Below, one piece after another: positions 50,575 to 59,966 of a stretch of DNA of 64,000 bases (positions are counted from its first letter, which is position 1; every line of letters starts with the position of its first letter). Origin of the DNA: Bacillota bacterium. GTDB lineage: Bacteria; Bacillota; Clostridia; Christensenellales; Aristaeellaceae. Position numbers and translations under genes: made by a program. The notes under the pieces are model-generated. The model was not told the DNA's origin. It saw only the letters and a program-made list of their open reading frames with translations, and searched no databases. Location of the stretch: positions 12,832 to 76,831 of the forward strand of contig JAFADG010000004.1 of assembly GCA_023425025.1 (NCBI GenBank), given 5' to 3'.

Positions 50575-51738
50575 TTATACGAACATTTGCTGGAGTAAAC
50601 CGACTAAATGTTTTTCATACTGCTTAAGTTTATTTGCTTCAAGGGTAATACGCTGGCCGATTGCGCTCATCAATGCAACGGACTTCTGTTGAAAGTCTGA
50701 ATTTGGCATATTGATATATAGTGTGGCAATCTGCTGATATTTTAGATTCCAAGTATCAGATGTTAAGCCTTGAGAAGCACGCCTAAACGCATTGATAGCA
50801 CGGGCTGTTTTGAAAAGATAGGCGCACCATTCAGCGTTTGTTTCGCTCACAGGCTTTAAAATGGTATATGCTGGACTAACTATTCCGAGATGTTGTGAAA
50901 GACCACTTGCACCTTGCCACATTCTCATGGAATTATAAACAATGTCACCCGGTTCAACACATTTATAGCTTGACTTATCCTCGCTTGAGTTGTCCTTCCC
51001 TTCAATGCTGGTGCGTGAAACAACGCCATCTGCTATTGTGACAGATAACAGTGGTACCGCCATATTTCCTCGTATAGAGCGTTCATCAAACAAGGTTCCT
51101 ATTTTTATAGACCTCCATGTTGTCGATTGAAATCCAGGATAAAAAAGCCTTTCCATCAATCCCTTTTTATAGTCCTTTAGGAGTTCAACTTTGCGCCGTT
51201 GGAGGGCGATTTTCTTGTTTAGCAGATCAAGAAATACAGTAATTTTCACCTGTTCTTCTCTACAAGGTATTGCCACCTTAATCGTTACGAATGAATCCCA
51301 ATATAATCGAAGCCTAAAATCAACCAGCCCATACGAAAGGCGATGTATGTGTCTGATCATCTTTTCTGTAGACATGCAATAATCCATAAACATCGGATAT
51401 ACTGTGCCATTGGGTACTGCGACAATATAAGCGGGACTGACCATCCCATCATATCGCGAAACACCTATTGCGCCTTGCCAGGCACGCATCATATTAAATA
51501 CAAGATCACCAGTTAAAACTTTCTTATACTGTGATTTATCCTCAATGCGTTGAATAGACCTACCCGTTTCTTCATCATCGTGGCTAGATATCCCACTATG
51601 AATAGACACGGATAGTATGCGAAGCAAGTCGTTGCCCCTTTCATTTCGCTCCCTATATATGTCGCCAACAGAATAGTAGGTCCACTCTTCGGCATTTTTT
51701 TCTTTGTACTGTGAAAAACGCAAGTTCGGTGTAGGCAC
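50575..51738 (-). CDS. hsdS: Type I restriction-modification specificity subunit HsdS
   Basis: A 387-residue specificity protein with two target-recognition domains separated by a conserved helical spacer (KIALQRRKVELLKDYKKGLMERLF, around residue 175) and a second spacer at the C terminus. HsdS sets which DNA sequence the HsdM/HsdR complex methylates or cuts. I use GTG (51738), which aligns with the start of the plus-strand hsdS and has AAAGGGTG upstream; ATG 51744 is an alternative. It faces away from the recombinase gene and is inverted relative to a second hsdS, sharing perfect repeats with it. Confidence 0.9.
   Translation of the reverse strand: MPTPNLRFSQYKEKNAEEWTYYSVGDIYRERNERGNDLLRILSVSIHSGISSHDDEETGRSIQRIEDKSQYKKVLTGDLVFNMMRAWQGAIGVSRYDGMVSPAYIVAVPNGTVYPMFMDYCMSTEKMIRHIHRLSYGLVDFRLRLYWDSFVTIKVAIPCREEQVKITVFLDLLNKKIALQRRKVELLKDYKKGLMERLFYPGFQSTTWRSIKIGTLFDERSIRGNMAVPLLSVTIADGVVSRTSIEGKDNSSEDKSSYKCVEPGDIVYNSMRMWQGASGLSQHLGIVSPAYTILKPVSETNAEWCAYLFKTARAINAFRRASQGLTSDTWNLKYQQIATLYINMPNSDFQQKSVALMSAIGQRITLEANKLKQYEKHLVGLLQQMFV
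51158..51213. repeat. Central inverted repeats within minus-strand hsdS
   Basis: 51173-51213 (41 bases) is a perfect inverted copy of 53453-53493 in the other hsdS. 51158-51176 is a perfect 19-base inverted copy of 54094-54112 at the hsdS half-gene. Both lie in the spacer between recognition domains, where exchange would swap domains. Confidence 0.88.
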
Positions 51739-51744
51739 GAACAT

Positions 51745-51761
51745 CACCCTTTAGTAGCGCA
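51745..51761. repeat. Outer inverted repeat, left copy
   Basis: 17 bases, inverted and identical to 52882-52898. Each copy sits directly before an hsdS start and includes its ribosome site. Confidence 0.85.
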
Positions 51762-51852
51762 GAAGGCCACGAAGGGCAGCAGTGATTTAGCGTACATTAT
51801 AGAAAGTATATAGTGCGCGGTTATGCCGTGACTATGTACAAGGAGCAGTATA

Positions 51853-52803
51853 ATGGACGGTAATTTAATGTACAAAGAATGGATGCAGGAATGGCTCAAG
51901 AGTAAAGATGGTTATGTAAAGGAAGCGACCTATGCAAATTATTCAATGGCGGTGGTCAATCATATTATCCCAACGCTAGGAGATTGCCGGCTCGAAGATC
52001 TATCAGAGGACCTAATTCAAAAAACAGTGCTCAATTGGCTCACCACTGGGCGGATTGATGCAGTAGGTGGTCTTTCAGAAAAAACTGTACGGGATATTCT
52101 TATGATAATCAAACTCAGCTTGCGTGCTGCCTCTAAGACAGGATTGATACCACGAATAGATATGGAAATTGCTTTTCCCAGATCCGACCGGATCAGCAAG
52201 TTGAAGGTTATGACTTCTGAAAGCCAACAGCGACTTGTACAAGCGGTTTTGCTCGATATGAACCCTCGCACAATGGGCATATTGATCTGTTTATACACGG
52301 GTCTTCGGATAGGTGAGTTATGTGCTCTGCAGTGGAAAGATATCGACCTAAAAAGCCGCACCCTATCAGTGACAAAAACAATTGAACGGATTTATGTCAA
52401 AGAAATTAATGGGAGTGGCGCAACAAGAGTAATATTTTCAACACCAAAATCCCGTGCATCCATTCGTGAGATTCCAATATCCTCATTTCTTCAGCCTGTT
52501 CTTCGTAAGTTTGCGGCTAATGATAAAGATATTTATTTGCTCACCGGCTCACGTGACTACTTGGAGCCCCGAACGTATCGCAGCTATTACGATCGCTTCT
52601 TAAAGCGGAGCGATTTGCCTCACCTGAAATTTCATGGCTTGCGCCATACATTCGCTACCCGTTGTATTGAAGCAGGCGCAGATGTAAAGACGGTTTCTGA
52701 GATATTAGGGCATGCTTCGGTCAATATGACACTTAACCTGTATGTCCACCCGCAGATGGAACAAAAACGAAAGTGTGTCGAATTAATCCAGGCCTTCTTG
52801 TAA
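51853..52803 (+). CDS. Tyrosine recombinase (XerD/phage-integrase family), hsdS invertase
   Basis: A 316-residue recombinase with an N-terminal SAM-like core-binding domain and a C-terminal catalytic domain: Arg R152 in TGLRIGEL, a likely Lys in PKSRASIREIP, H and R in FHGLRHTFATR, His in LGHASVNMT and the nucleophile Tyr in LNLYVHP (residue about 297). It lies between two oppositely oriented hsdS genes whose 5' ends carry inverted repeats, the arrangement of type I systems that switch specificity by DNA inversion. AAGGAGC precedes ATG 51853. Alternatively it could be the integrase of the whole island; its location favours inversion. Confidence 0.92.
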   Translation: MDGNLMYKEWMQEWLKSKDGYVKEATYANYSMAVVNHIIPTLGDCRLEDLSEDLIQKTVLNWLTTGRIDAVGGLSEKTVRDILMIIKLSLRAASKTGLIPRIDMEIAFPRSDRISKLKVMTSESQQRLVQAVLLDMNPRTMGILICLYTGLRIGELCALQWKDIDLKSRTLSVTKTIERIYVKEINGSGATRVIFSTPKSRASIREIPISSFLQPVLRKFAANDKDIYLLTGSRDYLEPRTYRSYYDRFLKRSDLPHLKFHGLRHTFATRCIEAGADVKTVSEILGHASVNMTLNLYVHPQMEQKRKCVELIQAFL

Positions 52804-52881
52804 AAGATGCCATAAGATGGTAAAATAAACTATCCTTAAGCATTTAGCTTCTGGATAGTTTTTTCTGTTGTTGCAACATAT

Positions 52882-52898
52882 TGCGCTACTAAAGGGTG
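52882..52898. repeat. Outer inverted repeat, right copy
   Basis: TGCGCTACTAAAGGGTG, the inverted partner of 51745-51761, immediately before the plus-strand hsdS. Confidence 0.85.
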
Positions 52899-52906
52899 GT
52901 TGTGAA

Positions 52907-54088
52907 GTGAAAAAGCCAAAGATTCGATTTGCTGAATATATTGAAGAATATCAACCAATACCGCTTGCATCGCTCTTGGAGTTTAAAAATGGAATCAATG
53001 CCGATGGAGGTAAGTTCGGGCAAGGTATCAAGTGTATAAGTGTTCTGGATATTCTCAGTGATGAGTTTATTACTTATGATTCAATACGTGGTAAGGTTAC
53101 TGTCGAACCCGCCTTAGAGAAATTATATGCAGTGCATGACGGTGATGTGGTTTTTCAGCGCAGCTCTGAAAATCGTAAAGATGCTGGTATGGCAAACATT
53201 TATGTAGACTCTTTCCGTAATGCGGTTTTCAGTGGTTTTGTTATCAGAGGTAAAAAGAAAGGCACTTTTAACTCAAGATATCTCGGCTATTTGCTTCGTT
53301 CGCCAACCGCCCGAAAAGATATTTCCACAAAAGCCAACGGAGAGATCCATGTGAATGTCGGTCAGGACTCATTAAGTCAGGTAATTGTTCATATGCCATT
53401 AAGCATCGCTGAGCAAAATAAGGCCGCGAGTCTATTTGATTATTTAACTCAAAAAATCGCCCTCCAACGGCGCAAAGTTGAACTCCTAAAGGATAGCTAC
53501 AAATGCATTCTAAATTGCCTGTTAGTGAGAGTATTAAATGAGAATGAAAATCAAAAAACCCTGTTATTTTCAGACATATGTTCTTTGAGTAAGGAAAGAA
53601 TACCGGCTGAAAATGCTGGTGAATGCGTCTGCATTGAACTTGAACATCTTGAGTCAGGAACAGGGAGAAGACTCGGCTGTACTAATGCAAAGCTACAGAG
53701 CAGCATAAAGAGTGTCTTTTCTCCGAACGATGTATTATTTGGGAAGCTGCGTCCATATCTGCGAAAGTATTGGTTGGCAGATTGCGCGGGGATTTGCTCT
53801 ACTGAAATATGGGTTTTGAAGGCTGAGGCAGTCTTTCCGCGATATTTATACTACTTGATACAATCAGAGCAGTTTCAAATGCTAGCAAATGTTTCGAGTG
53901 GGTCAAAAATGCCTCGTTCGGATTGGCAGTATATTGCAGATGCGGAATTTGATATACCATCGGCCAATGATCAAGAAAATTTTATTGCTGTTATGTCTGC
54001 TCTTGAGAAAAAAATATCAATCAGTCAGGATGTGCTCGACCGTCTCTTGACACTCAAAACAGGGTTCTTGCAACAATTATTCGATTAA
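52907..54088 (+). CDS. hsdS: Type I restriction-modification specificity subunit HsdS (second copy)
   Basis: A 393-residue HsdS with its own pair of recognition domains. The N-terminal domain (residues about 10-170) and C-terminal domain (about 205-370) differ from those of the minus-strand copy, but the spacer KIALQRRKVELLKDS is identical in part at DNA level. GTG 52907 is chosen because AAAGGGTGG lies 7 bases upstream inside the outer repeat. It may be expressed from the region that includes the recombinase gene. It points toward hsdM, tail to tail with it. Confidence 0.9.
   Translation: MKKPKIRFAEYIEEYQPIPLASLLEFKNGINADGGKFGQGIKCISVLDILSDEFITYDSIRGKVTVEPALEKLYAVHDGDVVFQRSSENRKDAGMANIYVDSFRNAVFSGFVIRGKKKGTFNSRYLGYLLRSPTARKDISTKANGEIHVNVGQDSLSQVIVHMPLSIAEQNKAASLFDYLTQKIALQRRKVELLKDSYKCILNCLLVRVLNENENQKTLLFSDICSLSKERIPAENAGECVCIELEHLESGTGRRLGCTNAKLQSSIKSVFSPNDVLFGKLRPYLRKYWLADCAGICSTEIWVLKAEAVFPRYLYYLIQSEQFQMLANVSSGSKMPRSDWQYIADAEFDIPSANDQENFIAVMSALEKKISISQDVLDRLLTLKTGFLQQLFD
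53453..53493. repeat. Central inverted repeat within plus-strand hsdS
   Basis: 41-base perfect inverted match to 51173-51213. Inversion between the two would exchange the N-terminal recognition domains of the two hsdS genes and flip the recombinase gene. Confidence 0.88.
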
Positions 54089-54093
54089 CCTTT

Positions 54094-54112
54094 AGGACTA
54101 TAAAAAGGGATT
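54094..54112. repeat. Inverted repeat at the start of the hsdS half-gene
   Basis: AGGACTATAAAAAGGGATT, an exact inverted copy of 51158-51176 in the minus-strand hsdS. Confidence 0.85.
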
Positions 54113-54680
54113 AGTTCGTGAACTTTTTCGGAGTGACTGGCCCGCAATGTGCGTTGCCTGCGCCTTTGAGCATATATCTGAAAAAGGGTTCCCGACCGAA
54201 ACCGTTTTGACGATTAACCAAGGGAAAGGAACGCTACCTCGTAAAGATTCTGGACGACTCATTCAGTATAATCAAGACAGCCTTGATACATATAAACTGG
54301 TCAAACAGGATGACTTCATTATTCATTTACGTTCGTTTGAAGCGGGATTTGAGATGGCGCATGAACAGGGAATTGTAAGCCCAGCATATACGATACTCCG
54401 CGGCATGGCTATGGTAGTGCCTTCATATTTCCGTCACTATTTCCGCACGGACGAATTCATCCGTCAAGTTCTGGTGAAATGTGTTGAAGGCATAAGAGAC
54501 GGACGCCAAATTAGCTATAACCAGCTAAAAGGAATGATGATTCCTATACCGCCAGTTATAGTTCAAAAAAAAGTGGCGTTTATATTAGATCAAATGGATT
54601 CAAAACTCTCTTGTGAGGAAGCTCGCCTCAATACAATGAATCGGTATAAAAATGGCTTGTTTCAGCGAATGTTCATATAG
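54096..54680 (+). pseudogene. hsdS half-gene: spare C-terminal recognition domain
   Basis: An open frame encodes DYKKGLVRELF, the end of the HsdS central spacer, followed by one recognition domain (about residues 20-160) and the C-terminal spacer (LDQMDSKLSCEEARLNTMNRYKNGLFQRMF). There is no first half: the frame is closed by a stop just before the repeat. It is best seen as a silent cassette that could replace the second half of the minus-strand hsdS by recombination at the 19-base repeat. An internal ATG (54147) exists, but independent function is unlikely. Confidence 0.75.
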
Positions 54681-54716
54681 TAAAAGGCGCAGCCCTGAAG
54701 GATGCATAAGAATATA

Positions 54717-56270
54717 TCAGAATTCTTCTAGCCCCAGCTCTCGGAGATATCCATTCAACTCTTTATCCACCTCAGCCATTTTTGCATCAATTTCCTTAAT
54801 CTCGCGCATGACGGCATTGAGATCAACATTCTCCTCCTCCTCGAATGTATCAACATAACGTGGAATATTGAGGTTATACTCATTCTCGGCGATTTCACCT
54901 AATGCAGCAATATGAGAGAATTTGTCCACCGTTTGTCTCGCCTTATAGACCTCGATGATCCTATCAACGTCTTCATCGCGTAGGACATTTTGATTTTTAC
55001 CTTTTTCAAAACACTGGGAGGCATCAATAAATAATATGTTTTCAGGGTTTTCACGACATTTTTTGAAAACAAGTATTACCGTAGGAATAGAAGTTCCATA
55101 AAAGATGTTTGCAGGCAAACCAATAACAGCATCCAGATAGTTCTTCTCTCGAATCAGGTATTCCCGAATAACACCCTCGGCAGCACCACGGAAAAGCACA
55201 CCGTGTGGAAGGACAACCGCCATTGTGCCTTTATCATCAAGATGATAGACCATGTGCTGAATGAAGGCATAGTCAGCCTTGGATTTGGGAGCCAGCTTCC
55301 CATATGCAGAGAAACGCTCATCATCAAGAAATTTCGGATCTGCGCTCCAGTTGGCGGAATACGGCGGATTGGCAACGATGGCATCAAACATCATGTCGCC
55401 AAAGTGCGGATGCTCCAGCGTGTCGTCATTACGGATGTCGAAATTTCGGTAATTTACTTCATGGAGCATCATATTCATTCGGGCCAAGTTGTATGTTGTG
55501 GAGGTAAGCTCCTGTCCGTAAAAATTCCGTACGTTAGCTTCCCTGGAAACACGTAGGAGTAAGGATCCGGAACCACAGGTTGGATCATATACATTACGCA
55601 AGTTGCTTTTTCCAAGGGTAACGATTTTTGACAAAATCCTGGACACCTGCTGAGGCGTGTAGAATTCACCGGCCTTTTTGCCAGCATTGGCGGCAAACTG
55701 ACCGATCAAGTATTCATAAGCATCGCCCAAAACATCGATTTCGGTATCCTCATGAGAAAATTTTATTACGGAGATGTTGGCAACCACCTTTGCCATGAGT
55801 GCAGATCGGGACTTCACGTCACGGCCCAGTTTAGAGGACGTCAAGTCCATGTCCTCGAACAACCCCTCAAAATCCTCTTGGCTCGGTGTACCCATAGAAG
55901 ATTCTGATATGCTATTGATAGCATGCTGCAACAATTCAATATCGAAGTCACCGGTTTCGATTGCCTTGACAAGACTCGAAAATAGATATTTGGGCTCAAT
56001 GATATACCCAATCTGGCCGAGGATTTCATCGACCAGTGCAGTACGGTATTCTATATTTTCCCAGGCTTGCGCAAAAGAAAGCTCATCATCTTCCAACAGT
56101 TTTTGTGCCCGCTTCTCCATCTTCTCTGAAAGGTATCGGTAGAAAATCAGGCCAAGTATATAATTCTTGAACTCACTAGCTTCCATATTGCCACGCAGGT
56201 CGTTTGCAATGGCCCAAAGACGAGAATGAAGTTGAGCCTGCTGCTCCCTTTGCATCTCACTGGTACTCAT
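54717..56270 (-). CDS. hsdM: Type I restriction-modification DNA methyltransferase HsdM
   Basis: A 517-residue adenine methyltransferase. SAM-binding motif I is DPTCGSGSLLLRV (residues 229-241) and the catalytic motif is NPPYSANW (301-308); the N-terminal helical HsdM_N domain and C-terminal coiled region (EEEENVDLNAVMREIKEIDAKMAEVDKEL) for HsdS contact are present. It follows hsdR by 13 bases in the same operon. Normally hsdS comes next on the same strand, but here the adjacent hsdS sequences run the other way. Length and motifs are intact. Confidence 0.95.
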   Translation of the reverse strand: MSTSEMQREQQAQLHSRLWAIANDLRGNMEASEFKNYILGLIFYRYLSEKMEKRAQKLLEDDELSFAQAWENIEYRTALVDEILGQIGYIIEPKYLFSSLVKAIETGDFDIELLQHAINSISESSMGTPSQEDFEGLFEDMDLTSSKLGRDVKSRSALMAKVVANISVIKFSHEDTEIDVLGDAYEYLIGQFAANAGKKAGEFYTPQQVSRILSKIVTLGKSNLRNVYDPTCGSGSLLLRVSREANVRNFYGQELTSTTYNLARMNMMLHEVNYRNFDIRNDDTLEHPHFGDMMFDAIVANPPYSANWSADPKFLDDERFSAYGKLAPKSKADYAFIQHMVYHLDDKGTMAVVLPHGVLFRGAAEGVIREYLIREKNYLDAVIGLPANIFYGTSIPTVILVFKKCRENPENILFIDASQCFEKGKNQNVLRDEDVDRIIEVYKARQTVDKFSHIAALGEIAENEYNLNIPRYVDTFEEEENVDLNAVMREIKEIDAKMAEVDKELNGYLRELGLEEF

Positions 56271-56283
56271 AGGAATCCCTCCA

Positions 56284-59034
56284 CTATTGAAACTTTTTCA
56301 CATGAGAAACGATGAAATCAATGATTTTCCGAGTTAATGACCGTTTTTTTAGGAATGGCATATGGAGGGCGTCGCTGATGCGATCCTCACGTATCAATCC
56401 AGAATATTCGTACTCTGCAACTTCTTCTCGAATCAAGTTATCGTCTACATTGACAGATACGGCAAAATCCATGATTTCCCGCTTGCGGACCTCATCCTCA
56501 AATTCGCTGTAAGCATCGTCAATGGCTACACTTGGGGCCAATGTCGGAACAACCTTATCCAAGAACGCCCGGATCAGTTCGACCTTCAAACGCAGATTTT
56601 CATTATCTGACCGATCCATTTCCTTCTTAATATGCTCGATATCCTTATCTCGCTGCTTCTCACTCGACAGATCAATACCGCGAATCAAATTCATGATATA
56701 GGCAACATTGATTTTATCAGTTTGCATCAACTCTATGCCAAAATCAATGTTGGCGAGAATGGATTCCTTCTCGATTTCGCCACGCTTGACCGTATCATAC
56801 AGCAGCAGATATTTACTCTTAAAATCTTGATAATCCTGTTCTGCAATCCCTAGCAGTGATTTTTTGAATTCAAAGTCAGTGAAGCTCTGAAGCTTTACTA
56901 ACAAACGGGTTAGCTCACGAAAGGCTAGAATGAAGGCCCTTTTGTCATCTTCGCTTTGCAGCGAGTCAACGTCACTTGGAGTCAACACCAGCGCATACAA
57001 GCCTTTGACAGCTTTCTTAAATGCGGAAAGATATTCTTCAAAGCTTCCCTGTATGACAGTATCAGTATCATTAGTCTGAGAGAAAAGCCGGATAGCCTTA
57101 TCCGTATTACTCTTCAGGTTACGATAACAGACGATGTTGCCAAAGGGTTTTGTAGGTTTCTCTACGCGGTTTGTACGGGAGAACGCCTGCAGCAGATCGT
57201 GATATTTCAGGTTTTTGTCTACATACAGAATTTTAAGCGGTTTACTATCGAAGCCTGTGAGGAACATATTGACCACAATCAGTATATCAATCTGCGCAGT
57301 TTTCAGCTTTTTGGACACATCCTTGAAATAGGCTGGGAATTTGTCAGTGCTAAAATTGGTGGCAAACATCCGATTATAGTCGGCAATAATTTTCTCAAGG
57401 CTATCACGAGAATGTTCATCACGCCCCTCGCTATCCTCATTGGCTCCGAAAGTGTAGATGGCAGCGATCTTCAGGTCGTGGTGTTCGGCTTTGAATGCGT
57501 GATAATATTTTAGAAGCATTGGGATACTCTGGACAGTGAATATCGCGGAGTATTGTCCATTTCGACTTTTGGTGGAATGATGTGTAATTATGTGGTTAGT
57601 CACAAGCTGGATACGCTCATCATTCATCAAGACTTCGTCGGTATTAATACCTTCGACAAGTGTATCGTCCTCCTCATCAAACTGCCCTTTGAAAGTGCGA
57701 ATATACTCGACCGAGAAGCCGAGAACATTATTATCATTGATGGCATCCTTGATTAGGTAGGTATGTAGACACTTATCAAATAGATCGGCGGTAGTCCGCT
57801 TGTCCTGGCTCATATTCTCGAGAAAACGAGGGGTACCGGTAAAACCAAAATACTGTGCATTACGAAAATGCTTGCTAATATCACGGTGCATATCTCCAAA
57901 TTGTGACCGGTGGCATTCGTCAATAATGAAGACTACCTTTGTATCACGATATGGTTCAAGATCGGCAGCATAGCGCGGAGAATTGATTGCATTGGCCAAT
58001 TTCTGTATAGTCGTAACGATCAGGGAGCGATTGAAGTCTTTGATTTGACGAACAAGAACATCGGTACGGTCTGTAGTATCCACCGAGTCGGCTTCAAATT
58101 TATTGAATTCCTCAACTGTTTGCGCATCCAAGTCCTTTCGATCGACAAGGAAAAATACCTTACGAATGGACGATTCCGCCGCCAGTATCTGACTACATTT
58201 AAAAGAAGTCAAGGTTTTTCCGCTGCCAGTGGTATGCCAAATATATCCGTTGTTGTTGGTTTCCAGCGCACGATGAATCAAGGCCTCAACTGCATACACC
58301 TGATAAGGGCGCATTACCATCAGTGCCTTATCCGTATCATTGATAATCATATACCGAGCTATTATCTTTGCTATATGGCAGCGTTCCAAAAATGTGCGGC
58401 TAAAATCTGCCAAGTTTGTGATACGATTGTTCTTTTCATCACTCCAGAAGAATGTAAAGCCATAACTCAACTCTTTGTCTGTATTGGCAAAATACTTTGT
58501 ATCAACACCATTGCTGATCACAAATACTTGGATATAGCGATATAGGCCTTGATATGAGTGCTTTCTATAGCGATCAATCTGGTTGAAAGCCTCCTTCATA
58601 TCCAAGCCACGCCGCTTAAGCTCAATCTGAACCAACGGCAAACCGTTTATCAAGAGTGTTACGTCATAGCGGTTGGTATACTTTCCAACAACCATTGTTT
58701 GGTTAGTGATTTGAAATCTGTTCTGGCACCATTTCCGGGTGTTCATAAACTCCATATAAATACTAGTGCCATCGTCACGCTGAAGAACAAATTTATCCCT
58801 CAGTATCTTTGCGCTTTGGTAAACAGATTTCCCTTCAATATGCGCAAGGATACGCTCAAATTCCTTATCCGATAGCGCGATACCGGCAAGTTTCTCTTTA
58901 TTATGGCACTCAAGCTGCTCACGGAAGTTATGCATGAGGGCCGCTTCAGAGTTGATTAAGACATGGGTGTATCCAGACGATGATAGCCATTCAACTAGCT
59001 GCCGTTCAAGCTCAGCTTCGCTTTGGTAAGACAT
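56284..59034 (-). CDS. hsdR: Type I restriction endonuclease/translocase subunit HsdR
   Basis: A 916-residue motor and nuclease subunit. The N-terminal nuclease has D124 and E138-x-K140 (QIELKRRG), the helicase has Walker A TGSGKT (269-274) and DECHRS, and later superfamily 2 motifs (VDKNLKYHDLLQAFSRTNR) are present. It cuts DNA lacking the HsdS-defined methylation. ATG at 59034 is preferred because AGGAAGG lies 9 bases upstream; longer frames run into the promoter. It is the first gene of the minus-strand operon hsdR-hsdM. Confidence 0.95.
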   Translation of the reverse strand: MSYQSEAELERQLVEWLSSSGYTHVLINSEAALMHNFREQLECHNKEKLAGIALSDKEFERILAHIEGKSVYQSAKILRDKFVLQRDDGTSIYMEFMNTRKWCQNRFQITNQTMVVGKYTNRYDVTLLINGLPLVQIELKRRGLDMKEAFNQIDRYRKHSYQGLYRYIQVFVISNGVDTKYFANTDKELSYGFTFFWSDEKNNRITNLADFSRTFLERCHIAKIIARYMIINDTDKALMVMRPYQVYAVEALIHRALETNNNGYIWHTTGSGKTLTSFKCSQILAAESSIRKVFFLVDRKDLDAQTVEEFNKFEADSVDTTDRTDVLVRQIKDFNRSLIVTTIQKLANAINSPRYAADLEPYRDTKVVFIIDECHRSQFGDMHRDISKHFRNAQYFGFTGTPRFLENMSQDKRTTADLFDKCLHTYLIKDAINDNNVLGFSVEYIRTFKGQFDEEDDTLVEGINTDEVLMNDERIQLVTNHIITHHSTKSRNGQYSAIFTVQSIPMLLKYYHAFKAEHHDLKIAAIYTFGANEDSEGRDEHSRDSLEKIIADYNRMFATNFSTDKFPAYFKDVSKKLKTAQIDILIVVNMFLTGFDSKPLKILYVDKNLKYHDLLQAFSRTNRVEKPTKPFGNIVCYRNLKSNTDKAIRLFSQTNDTDTVIQGSFEEYLSAFKKAVKGLYALVLTPSDVDSLQSEDDKRAFILAFRELTRLLVKLQSFTDFEFKKSLLGIAEQDYQDFKSKYLLLYDTVKRGEIEKESILANIDFGIELMQTDKINVAYIMNLIRGIDLSSEKQRDKDIEHIKKEMDRSDNENLRLKVELIRAFLDKVVPTLAPSVAIDDAYSEFEDEVRKREIMDFAVSVNVDDNLIREEVAEYEYSGLIREDRISDALHMPFLKKRSLTRKIIDFIVSHVKKFQ

Positions 59035-59070
59035 GACATCCATCCTTCCTCTGCGGGCTTTATAGGTGAA

Positions 59071-59099
59071 AGTATAGCACATATGGGAAATTTACTCAA
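59071..59099 (-). promoter_or_regulatory. Promoter of hsdR-hsdM
   Basis: On the minus strand TTGAGT (59099-59094), 17-base spacer, TATACT (59076-59071); start of transcription near 59064, leaving a leader of about 30 bases. Confidence 0.7.
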
Positions 59100-59532
59100 T
59101 TCCGAAATGCTATTGGATTAGCTTTAGGCCTGTTGCCATAATGCTCGCCAACAATTGTATTCACACTCGGAGTTCTTAAGCCTCGAAATTTTGATCCTTT
59201 TTCGAGGAAGCGATCAACTTTTCTTTCTTATCGATTTTTGTCGTTCCTCTGCCATTTATATTCTACTACTTGGGATTCGTGGGGAAATATGGCTACAAGT
59301 ATGAAGGATAACGTGCTATAATCTAATTACGATGTGTCATTTCGTGGATGATAAAAGGGATAATTATGTAATTGTTTGAAATGGATAGTTTCTGTAACAA
59401 GTGGATGACTCAACGGAGAAATAACAAATCGTCCATCAAGAACCTGCTTTATGAAGTCTGAAAGCATATAAGGTCGCCTAAGAATTACATTCAGAATGAT
59501 AATGCTGCAAAATGCAAAAGGAGGTGAAACGC
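59100..59532. other. Divergent intergenic region
   Basis: 433 bases between hsdR and the small HTH gene, AT-rich. A TATAAT occurs at 59317 without a good -35. The AAAGGAGGTGA ribosome site of the next gene ends the stretch. No gene or RNA recognised. Confidence 0.4.
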
Positions 59533-59859
59533 ATGGGAAAGTACACAGATGATGAAATTCGAAGCATGTCCAAAGTCACCATTCAGGCCGCGGCTACCTA
59601 CCTTGGGATATCTCCAAACCTACTTACGCTAGGAATGCGAAATAATGTACTACCAATTGGCTTTGCTATTCATACCGAGGATCGGTATAGGGATAGCTGG
59701 AGTTACTCTATCATTCCCGAAAGGCTGATCGCTTACAACCACGGAAAAATTAACGAGGTTCAGGTGGAAGGAATTGAAAAGAACTTGAAGACTATCATTG
59801 ATCAATTTGAAGAATTGAAGCGTGACCTGCTTTTTCTATTAAGCGAAAAAGAGGAATAG
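59533..59859 (+). CDS. Small helix-turn-helix protein (excisionase/MerR-like)
   Basis: A 108-residue protein. Residues about 8-40 (IRSMSKVTIQAAATYLGISPNLLTLGMRNNVLPIG) look like the MerR/excisionase winged-helix type seen in many mobile elements; the C-terminal half is a coiled helix (EGIEKNLKTIIDQFEELKRDLLFLL). ATG 59533 has AAAGGAGGTGA at an ideal distance; an ATG 21 bases upstream overlaps that site. It may regulate the island or its excision. It precedes the duplicated-domain gene. Confidence 0.7.
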   Translation: MGKYTDDEIRSMSKVTIQAAATYLGISPNLLTLGMRNNVLPIGFAIHTEDRYRDSWSYSIIPERLIAYNHGKINEVQVEGIEKNLKTIIDQFEELKRDLLFLLSEKEE

Positions 59860-59966
59860 GAGGGATTCGATACTTTGATGCCATTATTGGAAAGCCTGCC
59901 GATCCAATCGCGTCAAGCCAAGAAACCACGCAGAATAATGGCGAAGAATCGATCTTTGACTTATCG

